Source: Perca fluviatilis
Lineage: Eukaryota; Chordata; Actinopteri; Perciformes; Percidae
Direction of reading: 5' to 3'
Length of the DNA stretch: 64,000 bases
Assembly: GCF_010015445.1 (NCBI RefSeq)
Contig: NC_053116.1
Coordinates: 27,084,137 to 27,148,136, forward strand
Below, piece after piece: positions 12,940 to 25,524 of the stretch. A model generated the notes under the pieces. It ran no database searches and had not been told where the DNA came from. It saw only the letters and a program-made list of their open reading frames with translations. Every line of letters begins with the position of its first letter. Position 1 is the first letter of the stretch. The translations under genes and the position numbers were made by a program.

Positions 12940-13012
12940 ACTCGTGTAGTTCAGCATGTAAGAGCATGGCACTAACACTGCCCAGGCTAACAGTTTCATG
13001 CTGTGTCTGAAA
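12940..13012 (+). repeat. tRNA-Val(AAC)-like sequence, SINE head or tRNA relic
   Basis: The 73-nt stretch has tRNA-like parts in order. A box-A-like TAGTTCAGCATG has a D stem GTTC/GAGC. The anticodon arm is TGGCA-CTAACAC-TGCCC with anticodon AAC. The T arm is ACAG-TTTCATG-CTGT. The acceptor arms (ACTCGTG and TCTGAAA) do not pair, and box B is degenerate (GTTTCATGC rather than GTTCGANNC). It is therefore more likely a tRNA-derived SINE head or tRNA relic than a working tRNA gene. Confidence 0.5.
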
Positions 13013-13383
13013 ATGTAGATATTATTAATCATTTATTATTATATTAAAGAGCCATGCTGTTGAAACATTCATCCTTGCCAAGAAAAAAAATGTTTTATGG
13101 GCGACTGGAGCAAAGTTTTTTTTTTTTTCAACATATCCCTCCTCATGTTAACCTGTGTGTGTTTGTACAGCATGCTGCCGACTTGCTCTCTTGAGAACTA
13201 CACTATAGGGCTAAAGTGGAAGAATCCCCCTACGGTAATGGTATTTTCCCCCAAAGATTAATTTAAGGATGAATTAAAAATAATACATAATCACAGGAAC
13301 AAACATTGGGTAATCAGAGGTAAATAATCGGTCTCCAATCAGAAACATTGCAGAAATTAACCAACCACATAAGCAACACTGAG
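13013..13383. other. no gene recognised
   Basis: AT-rich non-coding sequence that may include the body of a tRNA-derived retroposon starting at 12940. No tail can be defined. Confidence 0.35.
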
Positions 13384-13930
13384 TATGTTTACATGCACAC
13401 CAATATTCCACTATTATTCTGAATATGACAATATTCCAAATGTGATTCAGGTCATGTAAACAGCATATTCCGGTTGGATATTCTGAATAAGGCCTTTTTC
13501 CAAATATAGCATTTTCCGATAAAGAAATGTGGGATATTCTGGTATTATTCAGGTTTTAGAAGCATTCTTTGGACATGTATACAGCGCATTCGGAATATGC
13601 GTCTCAATCAGGGTTTTTAACCGCAGGCTTATGGTCAGCTCTGTGCATTGCTATGGTTTCTGTACACAAACCAACCGGCCAACAGTGTGCAAGGCTGCAG
13701 ACCCGATAAGAAGGAGAAACACAGCTACTTTTAAACATTATCAAAGACTTGGATATCAACCGGTTTTTGGATTTGCGCACACATCGCTACGCCGACCTTT
13801 TCAAGAAGCTGGTTGAAGGAATGAAAGAGGGAAGCTGTGTCCGCAAGGTCCAACAAATCCTCTGTTAAACTTTGAAAAAAATTGTATTTTGCACGGCTAC
13901 ATGTAAACGGGAATATTAGTGGAATATTCA
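13384..13930 (+). mobile_element. TIR element with Myb/SANT-like remnant
   Basis: The left end carries TTTACATGCACACC then AATATTCCACTATTATTC. The right end, reverse-complemented, reads GAATATTCCACTAATATTCC followed by CGTTTACATG, so an AATATTCCACTA block is inverted at the two ends. Several AATATTC/ATATTCC units recur in the left subterminal part. Inside lies a short frame resembling a Myb/SANT-like DNA-binding domain, the partner protein often found with PIF/Harbinger-type transposons. The superfamily is an inference from that; no TWA target duplication was confirmed. Confidence 0.5.
13710..13868 (+). pseudogene. Myb/SANT-like domain fragment
   Basis: The frame is open from a TAA at 13707 to a TAA at 13866-13868 and has no ATG at a sensible start. 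It reads LLLNIIKDLDINRFLD, then RTHRYADLFKKLVEGMKEG, then SCVRKVQQ. This pattern of hydrophobic helix, acidic-basic second helix and a V-K/Q-third helix resembles the Myb/SANT-like domains in proteins encoded by Harbinger-type transposons. It stops before the third helix would be complete, so it is a relic. The match is by eye, so the domain assignment is tentative. Confidence 0.4.
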
Positions 13931-13942
13931 CTTTCATTCATG

Positions 13943-14366
13943 TGTGTGGACTAGCCAGACCCTCCTCCACAGCGGTGCAGAGGAGGGTCTGGCTAGTCCA
14001 CACAGTCTTCCAGGATGGGAGAAAAACGTGCTCTGGTTTATTGGCATGTCTTTAAACCAATCACAATCGTCATGGGCGGCGCTAAGCACAGGGCAGAGCA
14101 ATGGTGCCGCTGCAAAATGGAAGGAACTTGTTTTGGTGGAACATGTGTACGTTCAAAAGTTGTTTTAGTCATGCAACAGAAAACTCAGATTGGACAGATA
14201 GTCTAGCTAACTGTCTGGATTTACCCTGCAGAGATCTGAGGAGCAGTTAATCATAGTCCTCATAAATCCACCGGAGATTAAAATTCCTACACAAAGAAAG
14301 CCCAAGGTAACGGACATCCGGCCGAAAAGAGTGAAATCCGTGTGGCTACGTCGTGGCTATAGACTA
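13943..14366 (+). mobile_element. MITE family B, copy 1, with subterminal hairpin
   Basis: It starts with a large inverted repeat: GTGTGGACTAGCCAGACC, a short CTCC-rich loop, then GGTCTGGCTAGTCCACAC. It continues with CTCTGGTTTATTGGCATG, AAACCAATCACAATCG, AAAACTCAGATTGGACAGAT and GCAGAGATCTGAGGAGCAG, and ends GGCTATAGACTA. The same order is found at 47896-48282 (minus) and 63166-63556 (plus). No coding sequence. In this copy the extreme left end looks replaced by the other hairpin arm, and no clear target duplication remains. Confidence 0.8.
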
Positions 14367-17300
14367 GGTTACTCATAATAAAAACCCAAAAGTGTGTAGA
14401 TTAGTAACATTGAAATAGACGTTGCTACTGTTCTGCATCCAGCCTTGCAGATACTCGTGTCACGCTAATGAAGCATACAAATGACAATAATGTACTGTGT
14501 GGCAAAAATAAAAAAAGGGATTCTCTTCGTCGTAATTTAAAGAATATATTCCAGAAAGCTCGACATCAAGTATTTATTAAAATCCTGATAAGCAAAGAAT
14601 ACACTGGAACAGTACTGTAAAGTTTAACAGAGTGTACCATGTGCTATAAATCTGCACATACAAGAAATCTTCCTACTGTCGCTACCCGTCTCCCACTGAC
14701 ACTGACAGATGTACATTAAATACATGCTGGTCTGTTCGGGTGGCCTTGTAGAATACCTGACACTGTGAGATGACCGTAACTCTCACCCTAATCTGTTGCA
14801 GTATGGTGCGGTTACATGCTCCAGTAGTTTTTAGTTGGATATCTAGAATGTGTCCATAGTCAGCAGATTCAACCAAACCTCCTATTTTTCATCCATGTGG
14901 TTTAATTCACCAAGCTTTCCAAGAAAACGCTACATTAATCTAAGTTTGACACGCCTTCTGTCTTCGGTCTGTCTTTCTTATTGCCAACCTCGTTTGGTCA
15001 AAATGACATGATTTTAACATGTAAAATACATCTTATTTATTGGTAGATCATGATCATGGACTTTTGTTTCAGACTCTGTTGTTCTGTTCTGTTTATTGTG
15101 CTGTACCACAGATTGCCCTTTATGGGGACATTAAAGTCTAAAGGCATCAATCACAAGTGACATGCTTTTATTTAAATAAATAAAAACGTATCACATCCTT
15201 GAACCAAGTTGTAAAATCTCATATCTGCATATTTGGGGCTGCACATCTTCTTTCGGACGTAGGGGGTGTATTCCATCTTTATGCTTTTCTTGGATCTTTA
15301 TTTTAAACCTGTTAAGCTCATTCCTTGTTGTTTTTTTTCTCTGCTTCTGTCCTTTCGGTTTATGTCACTCTTTCCGCTTGTTTCTCCCTCTTTCCTTCTT
15401 AAGAGTAAAGCCAGATGGAACACGGTGAGGCCGCCAGGCGCCGCTTACCACAATTGGCCGCTTGTGGGAGGATCAATCGTGCTGTGAATCCAAATGCTGT
15501 TTACTGCTGGCTTCCATGGCTGTTGCTGTTTAGGCTCACAAACCAAACCGATGAGTTCAGAGGCTACATCTGAACGTACAGTAGCATTATATTAGCAGAA
15601 AATGAATTTGCTTTATTTACATATTGGCTTTACATCACATACACAAGTTGTCGGATGGGATTGTCCACATCGTCACAGTTCTTTCATATGAACTTTGCCC
15701 TCAGTGCTCCTTGCCTCAGGGCAAAGTGCGTTTTTGCTAGAGGCACAGCAGTCATTCATGTCATTAGTCGTTAGCGAGTACAGTAAATAACCTGTGTGCA
15801 GATCGTACAACGACAAAATACCACGGTAGTGGAAGCGGAACTGGAATTTCCCAGAAACTGCATACTGGCCACCATTCCTCACTACTACTGGAATATGAAT
15901 CAGCTTTCAGACTGTCTCCTTATTTTTCTTCTGTCCCATGTCCTATTCTCCCCTGTATGTTTTTCTTTCTCTTTACTTTATCCGGCTCCTCTTAGTCAAC
16001 TTTCCACATGACATCCTCTCTTTTGTCATCTGACTCAATGCATCACACTGTTTTCATGGTTAACTTGTTAAAACAATGAGAAGAAAAATACAGACATTAG
16101 GTCACACTCCTTTTCTCTCCTCCACGTTTTTCTTCATTTCTACCCCTCGTTTGTTACAAGGCAGGTTACCAGCTGGCAGCATCTCTGTGTTTTAACATTT
16201 AACCTGCTCTGTGACCCCCCCCCACGGCTAAAGCACATGTCTGCCTGCTCCATCCATTAACAATAACGGCAAAAATTCACCAGCCCTTTTTCTCTGTCTG
16301 TGAAATTCCCCAATGTTCCTTTTATACCATTCTGTCCCCCCAAAATCATCTTCCTGTTTGACCAGTGACACGTGACTGTGAACAGCATGTGAGTCATCTG
16401 TACTGTATATGGCCGTAACACCCTGTGGCTAAAAGTAGCTCTTAACTGGTTGAGTTAGGAGAAACACCCAAAGTTTTGGTCAAATAGTAATTCACAAATC
16501 ATTTAAGCACAAAAAGTAGGTCCTAGAGAGGTAAGAGGCAGTCCTAGTCCAAGTCACTAAAACGGCTTACAACCAATCAAATGCTGCAGGTCATTTGTCT
16601 CATTGCATCAGTGTTTAGGAAAAATACAACAATAATGAACTTTAAAAAGCATTTCTGATATATGAAATTTGTTCTACAATTTATAAAATATTTGAGATTA
16701 TATATAGGTCTTTTTTTTATTTAATTTGGTTCAATTTCTTTTTCAAAATTAAGTTAATATTTATTAGTTTTTTTTTAAAGGAAATTTAATTCTAACTTTC
16801 TTTTTAATTACAATTTGTTTTAACTGGATTACATTTGATTTAGGTTTAAATTTAGTTTAATTGATCTTATTTATCTACTTATCTACTAGAAAAATCTGAA
16901 CTTAATTCAAATTCAATTTCATGTATTTGATTTAGTTTTCTTTTATATATTTAATTTTTTCTAATTTCATCTAATCCCATCTATAGTTTTTTTTTTCACG
17001 CTAATGTATTGATGAGTATTTCATTTCAAAAGTGAATAAATTAATTCAGAAACCTAACAGATCCATAGCAACTAGGGCAGCCCCGCCCCTTCTCCTTAGC
17101 CCAGGAGTTCCCTCAGTAAAAGTTGCTCTCAGCTGTTTTGTGAAAAGCTCTTAGGGTAAAAACACTTTGCCAGGAACTTTTAGGGCCCAACAGTAAGATC
17201 GGACACTTAGCTCCCAGATCAGGACAAAAAAACAGATATTTAATTTCCACAAGCCTATGGCCACTGCAGTACACACACATGTATACATATAAAATACATG

Positions 17301-17602
17301 AACATAATGTACATTACACACTCCAAGAGGAAAACGATTTCCCTGATGTATATATTATTCAGAAGACTGAGGGGACATTTTCACTTTTGTGTCCGTTTTT
17401 GTCTCCCAGATGTTGAAATATACAGTGTTGAAACAAAGTTAAGATAAAAAGAATGAGATATAGGAGATTTCTTTGCTGTTTGATTACCAAAAATGATGCA
17501 TTGTAAACTTAGTTCTATGAGTACAAATGAAGTGCTCTAACAGGCTGTATAGACTTGCCGTAGCGAGTAGTATGAAAAGACGCAAGTCTGCAGAGGGAGA
17601 TT
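14367..17602. other. no gene recognised; AT-rich block 16660-17010
   Basis: Mostly unique non-coding sequence. A retroposon-tail-like phrase (CCTTTATGGGGACATTAAAG) occurs near 15117. 16660-17010 is a T/A-rich low-complexity stretch with repeated TTTAATTT-like words. Confidence 0.4.
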
Positions 17603-17675
17603 GGTTGGGGTGGCGGATGGGTAAAACACAGGACTTTCACCCAGGAGAGCCAGGATTGCGTCCCACGTGTGGCGT
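17603..17675 (+). repeat. degenerate tRNA-Glu-like sequence
   Basis: The order GGACTTTCACCCAGG then CCAGGATTGCGTCCCACG recalls a tRNA-Glu anticodon loop (CTTTCAC, anticodon TTC) followed by a decayed box B. Stems are mismatched and T-rich DNA follows. It looks like a tRNA-derived repeat rather than a gene. Confidence 0.3.
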
Positions 17676-17681
17676 TTGTCA

Positions 17682-17870
17682 GTTTTTTTTTTTTTGTTCT
17701 TTTTTTTTTTTTTAAAGCCTTCCCCAAATGTTTCTTTTCTAAACCCAACTGTTTATTGTGTCCTAAGCGTGTGACGTTGGTCACCGTCATGTTTTTTTTT
17801 TGTGTTACTAAAGCCTTTCCCAAGGTTCATTTCCTTTTCTTTTTTTTTCTTCTTTTTTTTTTAAACACGT
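17682..17870. repeat. poly-T-rich tracts
   Basis: Four T runs separated by two partly similar blocks, AAAGCCTTCCCCAAATGTTT and AAAGCCTTTCCCAAGGTTCA. The stretch therefore looks like a degenerate direct duplication of a T-run plus about 50-100 bp. Confidence 0.55.
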
Positions 17871-19509
<1,639 letters not shown>

Positions 19510-20532
19510 GTGTGTCTCAAACCGCGCACTTCCACTAACAGGCAGTACACTTTGTACACTTCAGCTATGTCCCAGTTCAGGGGCTGCTGCCTACGGAGGC
19601 CGCAGCCTTCGAAGCCCACGAAGGCTGAACCGAGTGGTCTCCGAAATGAGACGGTCTGGTCTGCAGAGCATTTTCTGTTTGCGTCGAGGTGCCGCTCCTG
19701 TCGCCTAGCAACCTTGACAGCTGTAGCTGATAAGTGATCAAAACGTTTACTACAGCACCGAAATAGAGCCAGAAGTTGTTCTTTGTATTTTACCAATTGG
19801 ACCAAGTGTTTCAAAGAGAGAGGAATAAAAATAATAATAAACCCTCATGTAGCTTACATGTGAACGCCTCTGGTCTCTGAGACCCAGAGCTCCAGTCAGC
19901 TCACAGCGGGGTCTTTGAGCACGACTGGCCGGCCAGATATCTAGCCACTTCCGCAGAGCTAGCTGGCGTAAGGCAGTTTATGGAGCTTCTACACTCTGAA
20001 GCAAATTTTTAGCAATTTTTTTATTTGCCATACATTTTCACAACACTGCCTATTTTTTGACATCCACACAGTTAATTTCTCGTCTAAAAACATTCTCAGA
20101 AGTGAATTTAATAATGAAATAGCAGACCAAAATTGTAATTAAAAAAAGGAAATATTGGTTGTTAGCGTTTGTGTTGGCCTGTGCTTCTGCCGAAATGAAT
20201 GCTGGGAATCCTGGGGCTGCGAAGGATACAACAGTTCGGTCCTCCGAATTCTGTAAAAAGGAGGCCACATTTGTGGACCGCATTTGAAGTGGCCTTCGAA
20301 ATTAAATGAAATGGGACAGCCTTTGTCGCGCCAGTGTGACGCAATCGGTCCAAGAATGCAGCCTCCGAAGGCTGCAGCCCCTGAATTGGGACATAGCTGA
20401 CATTTTGACCGTTATGAGTGCACCATTCGGGTATTCGTAGTGCACTGCCTTTGACCACACTTGGACAATGTGAACGCACTATGTACTCACAATAGCTAGT
20501 GTAAGTACATTAGTGTGCGATTTAAGACACAC
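19510..20532. mobile_element. outer TIR element, host of a nested element
   Basis: The ends are inverted copies of each other: GTGTGTCTCAAACCGCGCAC on the left, and GTGTGTCTTAAATCGCACAC when the right end is reverse-complemented. Subterminal words (GCAGTACACT / GCAGTGCACTAC) also match. The interior is interrupted by a second TIR element at 19561-20400. Without it, the outer element is under 200 bp and has no coding capacity. No target duplication could be fixed at the ends. Confidence 0.65.
19561..20400. mobile_element. inner TIR element nested in 19510-20532
   Basis: The left end TCAGCTATGTCCCAGTTCAG, continuing GGGCTGC, is mirrored on the right by GCAGCCCC and TGAATTGGGACATAGCTGA. This gives an inverted repeat of about 27 bp with one mismatch, and the GCCT(W)CGGAGGC block next to it also pairs. 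The element is 840 bp and no transposase frame is recognisable. Sequence with AAATGAAATGGGACAGCC and GCGCCAGTGTGACGCAATCG is familiar from fish DNA transposons. The palindromic flank makes the target duplication ambiguous. Confidence 0.75.
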
Positions 20533-21731
20533 CAAAACTCTATTGCCAGACAAGAACACAGATAGCAGACAATTCTGAAAATCTCCCCTCTCATGCATGA
20601 AATTCAGATGCATTTGAAGCTTGGCAACTATTTACAGATATTTATAACAAAATAATATTCAATCTTCAATAAAAATTTTAAAAAAGGCAATTAAAGGCTT
20701 TGTTTTCACTGTGGCTTTACAACTGAACTAATTATCACTAACTGTGTAACCACTTGTGTAAATGCAGAAAAGTAAAGGCAAAATGAGAATATTATATTCA
20801 CATTCTTAACTATTTTGTTTTGCAGCAGTTAGCCTATACTGGGGCTGTAACTCCTATCCACCTAATGTGAACAGAGACACATTAGTGCTATGAGAGCGCT
20901 GATACAGAGACATATACATGCATGAGCAGGCGTGTACAACACACACACACACACGTCATTCAGTGTTAACAGCCCATCGCAGTCTAAAAGAATTGAGCTG
21001 TGCAGGTGTAGAAATTCAGCCCACCTGACCACACACACACATTGTTGTGTCTGAAGCAGAGAAAGTACTAAATGGTGTGTTGTCTTTGAGTAGAAAGGCA
21101 AGAATTTACTAATGGATAGTTAACATCCATGATGAAGACACCATCTGATTCTAAAGTGATTGATGTTACTTTCTCTTCAAGTGATTGTCTTTCTCCATCC
21201 ATTCATCCATCCAGTCAAGGTTTTAGTTTACACGTCCAGTGTAATATATGTGTTCACTATGTCTTGTATTCAAGTGACGTTTTGGTTCACATTCTGCTCA
21301 CAGCTTGTTTCCACTGCCACCCAATGTAGCCAAAAAATCAGTTATTGCAGGTTTTGCCTAGTTGTTGACGGTCAGTAAATACTTCCAAACACTATTAACA
21401 GCTTGTTAAAACTCAAATATGAAATTTAGGGTTTTCAAAAAACTCATCTCCAAATTGCACAGACATTGAGGATGGTGTTACAATTCAACATGTAACTGGC
21501 TGAAAAGCTTATAAAAATACTGTCAATCCTGAAATTAAGTGAATATGAAGATGATCTTTTTATTCTTTAATTTGGTAGCTTTAGCACTCTGGCAAAAAAG
21601 TCACTATGTTTGTCAACCAGGTTGAGAAAAAAATTGCTTGACACCCCCTTGTTTACCTTTTACTTAATTTACTTCACTTTATTAAATATAGATCGCACAA
21701 CAGAGTTGCTATAATAACCTCCTCAGTCTTA
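20533..21731. other. no gene recognised
   Basis: Non-coding, with a short (CA)8 at 20939-20954. Confidence 0.4.
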
Positions 21732-22074
21732 ATGTTAAAGGTGCTCCAAGTGATGTGACGCGTTTTTAGGCTACAACATTTTTCGTCACATACAGCAAAT
21801 ATCTCCTCACTATCTGCTAGCTGCCTGTGCAGCCAACCAACTCCTTCTTGTTGGTTATTGGCTGGAACACTGTTTGTTATGGTTCGTTGTGCAGGTTGGC
21901 GCGGTTTGTTTTTGTTGCAGTTTGTGGAGCCTGGGCTGTCTTCAGAGACCGCGTTTTTTTACAGTGTGTTCAGGGAACCGGCAGCTAGCGGATAGTGAGG
22001 AGATGTTTGCTGTATGTGACAAAAAAAATTGTAGCCTAAAAAACGCGTCACATTACTTAGAGCACCTTTAACAT
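21732..22074. mobile_element. foldback MITE with long arms
   Basis: About 93 bp at each end are inverted copies with only a few mismatches. The left arm begins ATGTTAAAGGTGCTCCAAGT and continues GATGTGACGCG, CACATACAGCAAATATCTCC and GCTAGCTGCC. The right arm reverse-complemented reads ATGTTAAAGGTGCTCTAAGT, ACATACAGCAAACATCTCC and GCTAGCTGCC. The 150-bp centre has no coding content. The symmetry continues through TTAA, so a TTAA or TA target duplication is possible but cannot be separated from the arm. Confidence 0.8.
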
Positions 22075-22772
22075 CTAATCTCATTTCTTTCCAAGATGTG
22101 GACAAACAGTTGCGGACGATTCTAAGATAGACTCCAGCTAAATTCACCAAAGCTCCACAGAAAACACTGAATGTTCTTCTTCAAGCCTTTATTTTATTGT
22201 TGAATCCCTTCCAATCAGACAATTTTAAGTTATTTCAGTATCTCCTGTGGAGCAATTTCTCTCCCTGCGAGAGAGAAAAGAAAGAAGTTATTTAGACTCA
22301 AGCGATGAAGGATGTTTTGACCTTATGTCCCCTCTACTGTAGGCTAAATGGTTCTGGAGAAGTCTTTGAATTATCTTCCCACTCAGACAACCTCAGAAGT
22401 GAAAACATTACATACCAGACAGCCAAAAAGCCAACCAATTTTTCAAATCGGAAACCATTTCTATATGTGATTTGTCAGGCTCTATTGTAGTCTGTGTGGT
22501 CTGTAACCCCCCCTGTCTGTTGTGGAGCTACTTGGGGGAGTTCTGACCCTGAGTTCCTGCTCTCACCCCTAAAACACACAACCTCCTGCCTCTCCTTTAT
22601 CACACACTGTTTTCCTCCTCTCTGCCGCGGCTTTCACCTCTCCACTCTCTCTTTTCTGGTTTGCTATTCAGCCGGCTGTTCTGCTCTGCTTCGTTTCCTT
22701 TCTAAACAAACAGCAGTAATTTTCTTTCTTTTTGTTGTTTGTGAAAAGAAACTTCCTATTCATGGTGCACAT

Positions 22773-22773
<1 letters not shown>
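22075..22773. other. no gene recognised
   Basis: Non-coding sequence with no recognisable feature. Confidence 0.4.
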
Positions 22774-22857
<84 letters not shown>

Positions 22858-22880
22858 GTGTGCGTGTGCGTGTGCGTGTG
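22774..22880. repeat. (TG)n microsatellite with (TGTGCG)n end
   Basis: 40 TG units, followed by about four TGCGTG units that look like a hexanucleotide expansion from point changes in the same array. Confidence 0.97.
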
Positions 22881-23264
22881 AGCAAGAGAGAGCAGTGAAC
22901 CACAAACGACTCATAATATATCACATTAGTAAAAGCTACACCTGCTTGCATTCATGTGTGTTAGTGAAGAATAAAAACCAGATAACAAACTAGCTTTATT
23001 ATAGTGTTTTTATAGTGTGATTTAGTGTTGACATTTCCTTTATGAATTAAATTTCGATTTTAATAAGCGTTCCCAAAACATCTCTCATCTCTTCAACAGA
23101 ATATCTCTACCTGAACTCCATCTCCTGGCAACCCCTAACAAATGAAGACACCTCTGGAGCTCTCCTAAAATATAATATATATAGAAGCAATTCCTTACCT
23201 TGAGAAAGTTTGATAAAACACTCTTACAAAGTAGGATCAAGAAATTGTGGTCAGTTAGGAGAAG
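22881..23264. other. no gene recognised
   Basis: Non-coding sequence. Confidence 0.4.
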
Positions 23265-23545
23265 GGCTGCACAATGAATTGCAATTTTATCAAAATCACA
23301 ATATGGACTAGTGCAATATCCAAAACTCCACGAACAAACAGTGAGCGGCAATATTTGGTCCAAGGCAAAATATGTGCCAAACCATTCTGAATTAAGTATT
23401 GTGCTGCTGCAGAGATGTACCGGCCTACAAATCCTACAGAAAAAAATCTTTGTTTGGTACAGATCCTTGCAAAAATGACACTGTAATCATAAAATACAGA
23501 AATTATCATTCCCTCCAATATCGTGAATTAGCCTAACTGGGACGT
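23265..23545. repeat. dispersed repeat beginning GGGCTGCACAATG
   Basis: The order GGGCTGCACAATGAATTGCA, ATCACAATATGGACTAGTGC, GAGATGTACCGGCCTACAAA and CCTCCAATATCGTGAATTAG is familiar to me as an interspersed, probably DNA-transposon-derived repeat in fish. No second copy lies in the window and the right end is unclear. Confidence 0.4.
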
Positions 23546-23995
23546 TTTGGAAACTGATTGGTGGGGATTTCTATGGACGAAGTACACACGGCGATGCACT
23601 GGTAAGAGCAAAATATGTTTAACCATGTATCCAGCTAATTTAAATAGCTCACGTTACTGTATTGTGTGAACAGTTAACTTAATTTAATATTGTATGTGGC
23701 GTTTTCTTTTGCGGGGTGTAAATATTTCACCAAAACACGTTCCTTCCCGAGACCATTTTGCAGTGACACCGTCACTGACACCGTTTATTTCTTTTATTTT
23801 ATTTAACCTTTATTTAACCAGGTAGGCCGTTGAGAACATGTTCTCATTTGCAATGGCGACCTGGCCAAGAAAAGCATAGGCTTGCAAGACAACATATAGT
23901 TTCACATTCAATACAGTACAAGAAAACAGAATACAATATGCTACATAAAGTGTAGATTAAGTCAACTGATACTCAATACATGAACAGAGAGTAAA

Positions 23996-24495
23996 TATCA
24001 CTGCTGAGATGGTGTAAAGAGTTGATGGTGTAATGAGTCAATAAACAGTCTAGTGGTCTGGTTAGTGAAGTAGAATCAGTTATAACACAATATATATGAA
24101 TAGACAGTATAGATAAATGCTAAAGTGTAGTGAGGAGTCAATATAGAGTTAGTGCAGGTTGCGGTCTATTAAGTGAGGTAGATCAGTAATAACACAGTAA
24201 GCAGTAATATAAATGCTGAATCTAGAGAAGAGACAATACACAGTGTAAATGGTGGTCTAGGTAGTGATGTAGATCAGTAATAATATAATATGCATGAATA
24301 AATAGACAGTCTATATAAATGCTGAGATGTAGTAAAGAGTTAATGTACAGTTAGTGCAAAGTGTGGTCTAGGTAGTGATGAAGCTCAGTAATAACACAGT
24401 ATACAAGAATAGACTGACTATATAAATGCTGAAATGTAGTGAAGAGTTAATATACAGTTAGTGCAGAATGTGGTCTAGACAGCGAAGTAGATCAG
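23996..24495. repeat. tandem array in LINE 3' region, unit about 91-111 bp
   Basis: The anchor AGTGA(A/G/T)G-TAGATCAGTAATAACA recurs at 24064, 24172, 24263, 24374 and 24481, giving periods of 108, 91, 111 and 107 bp. Intervening words (ATAAATGCTGA-ATGTAGT-AAGAGT, ATACAGTTAGTGCA, GTGGTCTAG) also repeat. The copies are clearly diverged, so the array is old. Confidence 0.85.
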
Positions 24496-24645
24496 TAGAT
24501 GTGCAAAAAGTGTGTGACAACAAAGGTGGGGAGAAATAACGGTTGAGCATACTAGGGCAGGTGAATAGTGCAAATTAGCGTAAACAGATATGATACCAAT
24601 GCAGGTGAAGATGTGCGTCTGTGCAACTATGCAATGGGGCATGAC

Positions 24646-25168
24646 CAGACGTGTATAAAGTACTAGAGACCCATACTTGAGTAAAAGTACAAGTGCTCTA
24701 TCAAAAAAGTGACTTGAGTAGAAGTAGAAGTGCTCTTTAAGCACCACACTTAAGTAGAAGTACTAAAGTATTCAACATTTTTTGTACTTAAGTATTGCAA
24801 GTAGTTTATTTTAAAATCTATTACTCAAGTACTGAAAGTACTGACTTCTGAACGGGCAACCATAATGAAAAGAAACACGACGCCATCTCAGGGATTTCTT
24901 ACGTAAATTATGTAATTACAGTGTGTGTACGTTACGTACACACACTGTAACCTACACAGTGTCTGTAGCGTGAGGAATTCACAACAGTAGGTAATATGAG
25001 AACATAAAAAATCTATCGGAGAAAAAGTATTTCATTCATCGAAAATATGTACTGAAGTAAAAGTGGAAGTAGGAGAAAAAAAATAATACTCCAGTAGAGT
25101 ACAGATACAGCCTTTTAGTACTTAAGTAGAGTAGTGAAGTAGTTCTACTTCATTACTATACAGCTCTG
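24646..25168. mobile_element. non-autonomous hAT-like element in LINE 3' UTR
   Basis: It is flanked by an exact 8-bp duplication GGCATGAC (24638-24645 and 25169-25176). The termini are CAGACGTGTATAAAGTACT on the left and CAGAGCTGTATAGTAATG when the right end is reverse-complemented. A CAG start and an 8-bp duplication are hallmarks of hAT elements. The interior is rich in short AGTACTTAAGTA / AAAGTACAAGTG words in both orientations, as known for a common fish element of this kind. No transposase frame is present. Confidence 0.9.
24917..24949. repeat. perfect 16-bp inverted repeat with 1-nt centre
   Basis: TACAGTGTGTGTACGT is followed by T and then its exact reverse complement. It can form a long hairpin or cruciform and lies inside the hAT-like element. 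Confidence 0.95.
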
Positions 25169-25524
25169 GGCATGACAGAGATAATGGGGTAAGGGTGTGC
25201 AAAAACAGTGGATGAAAGAAGGGGAACAATTAGCAAGTACAGTGATCGGACAGGAGCACAGACAGACGTGCTTTGAAGGCAGTTCGTGGGATAAGGGTTT
25301 TGAGTTTCAGGGGGTTTTGTAGTTCATTCCAGTCGTTTGCAGCTGAGAATTGGAAGGAGTGGCAGCCAAAGGAGGTGTGGGCTTTTGGGGTGACCAAGGA
25401 GATGTAACTGCTTGAGCACAGGCTACAGGTGGGTAAAGCTATAGTAACCAGTGAGCAGGCCAGCTGACAGTCTTGCCTGGGCCCGGGACGAGATAAGCTT
25501 AGATGGCCCCCCGCGCCCAGATCT

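Noticed and set aside
12940..13012. Functional tRNA-Val gene
   Set aside because: The acceptor stem does not pair and box B is degenerate; kept only as a tRNA-derived repeat.
23996..24495. CRISPR-like regular repeats
   Set aside because: Units are 91-111 bp, diverged and head-to-tail without short identical repeats or unique spacers. It is a eukaryotic tandem array in a LINE.
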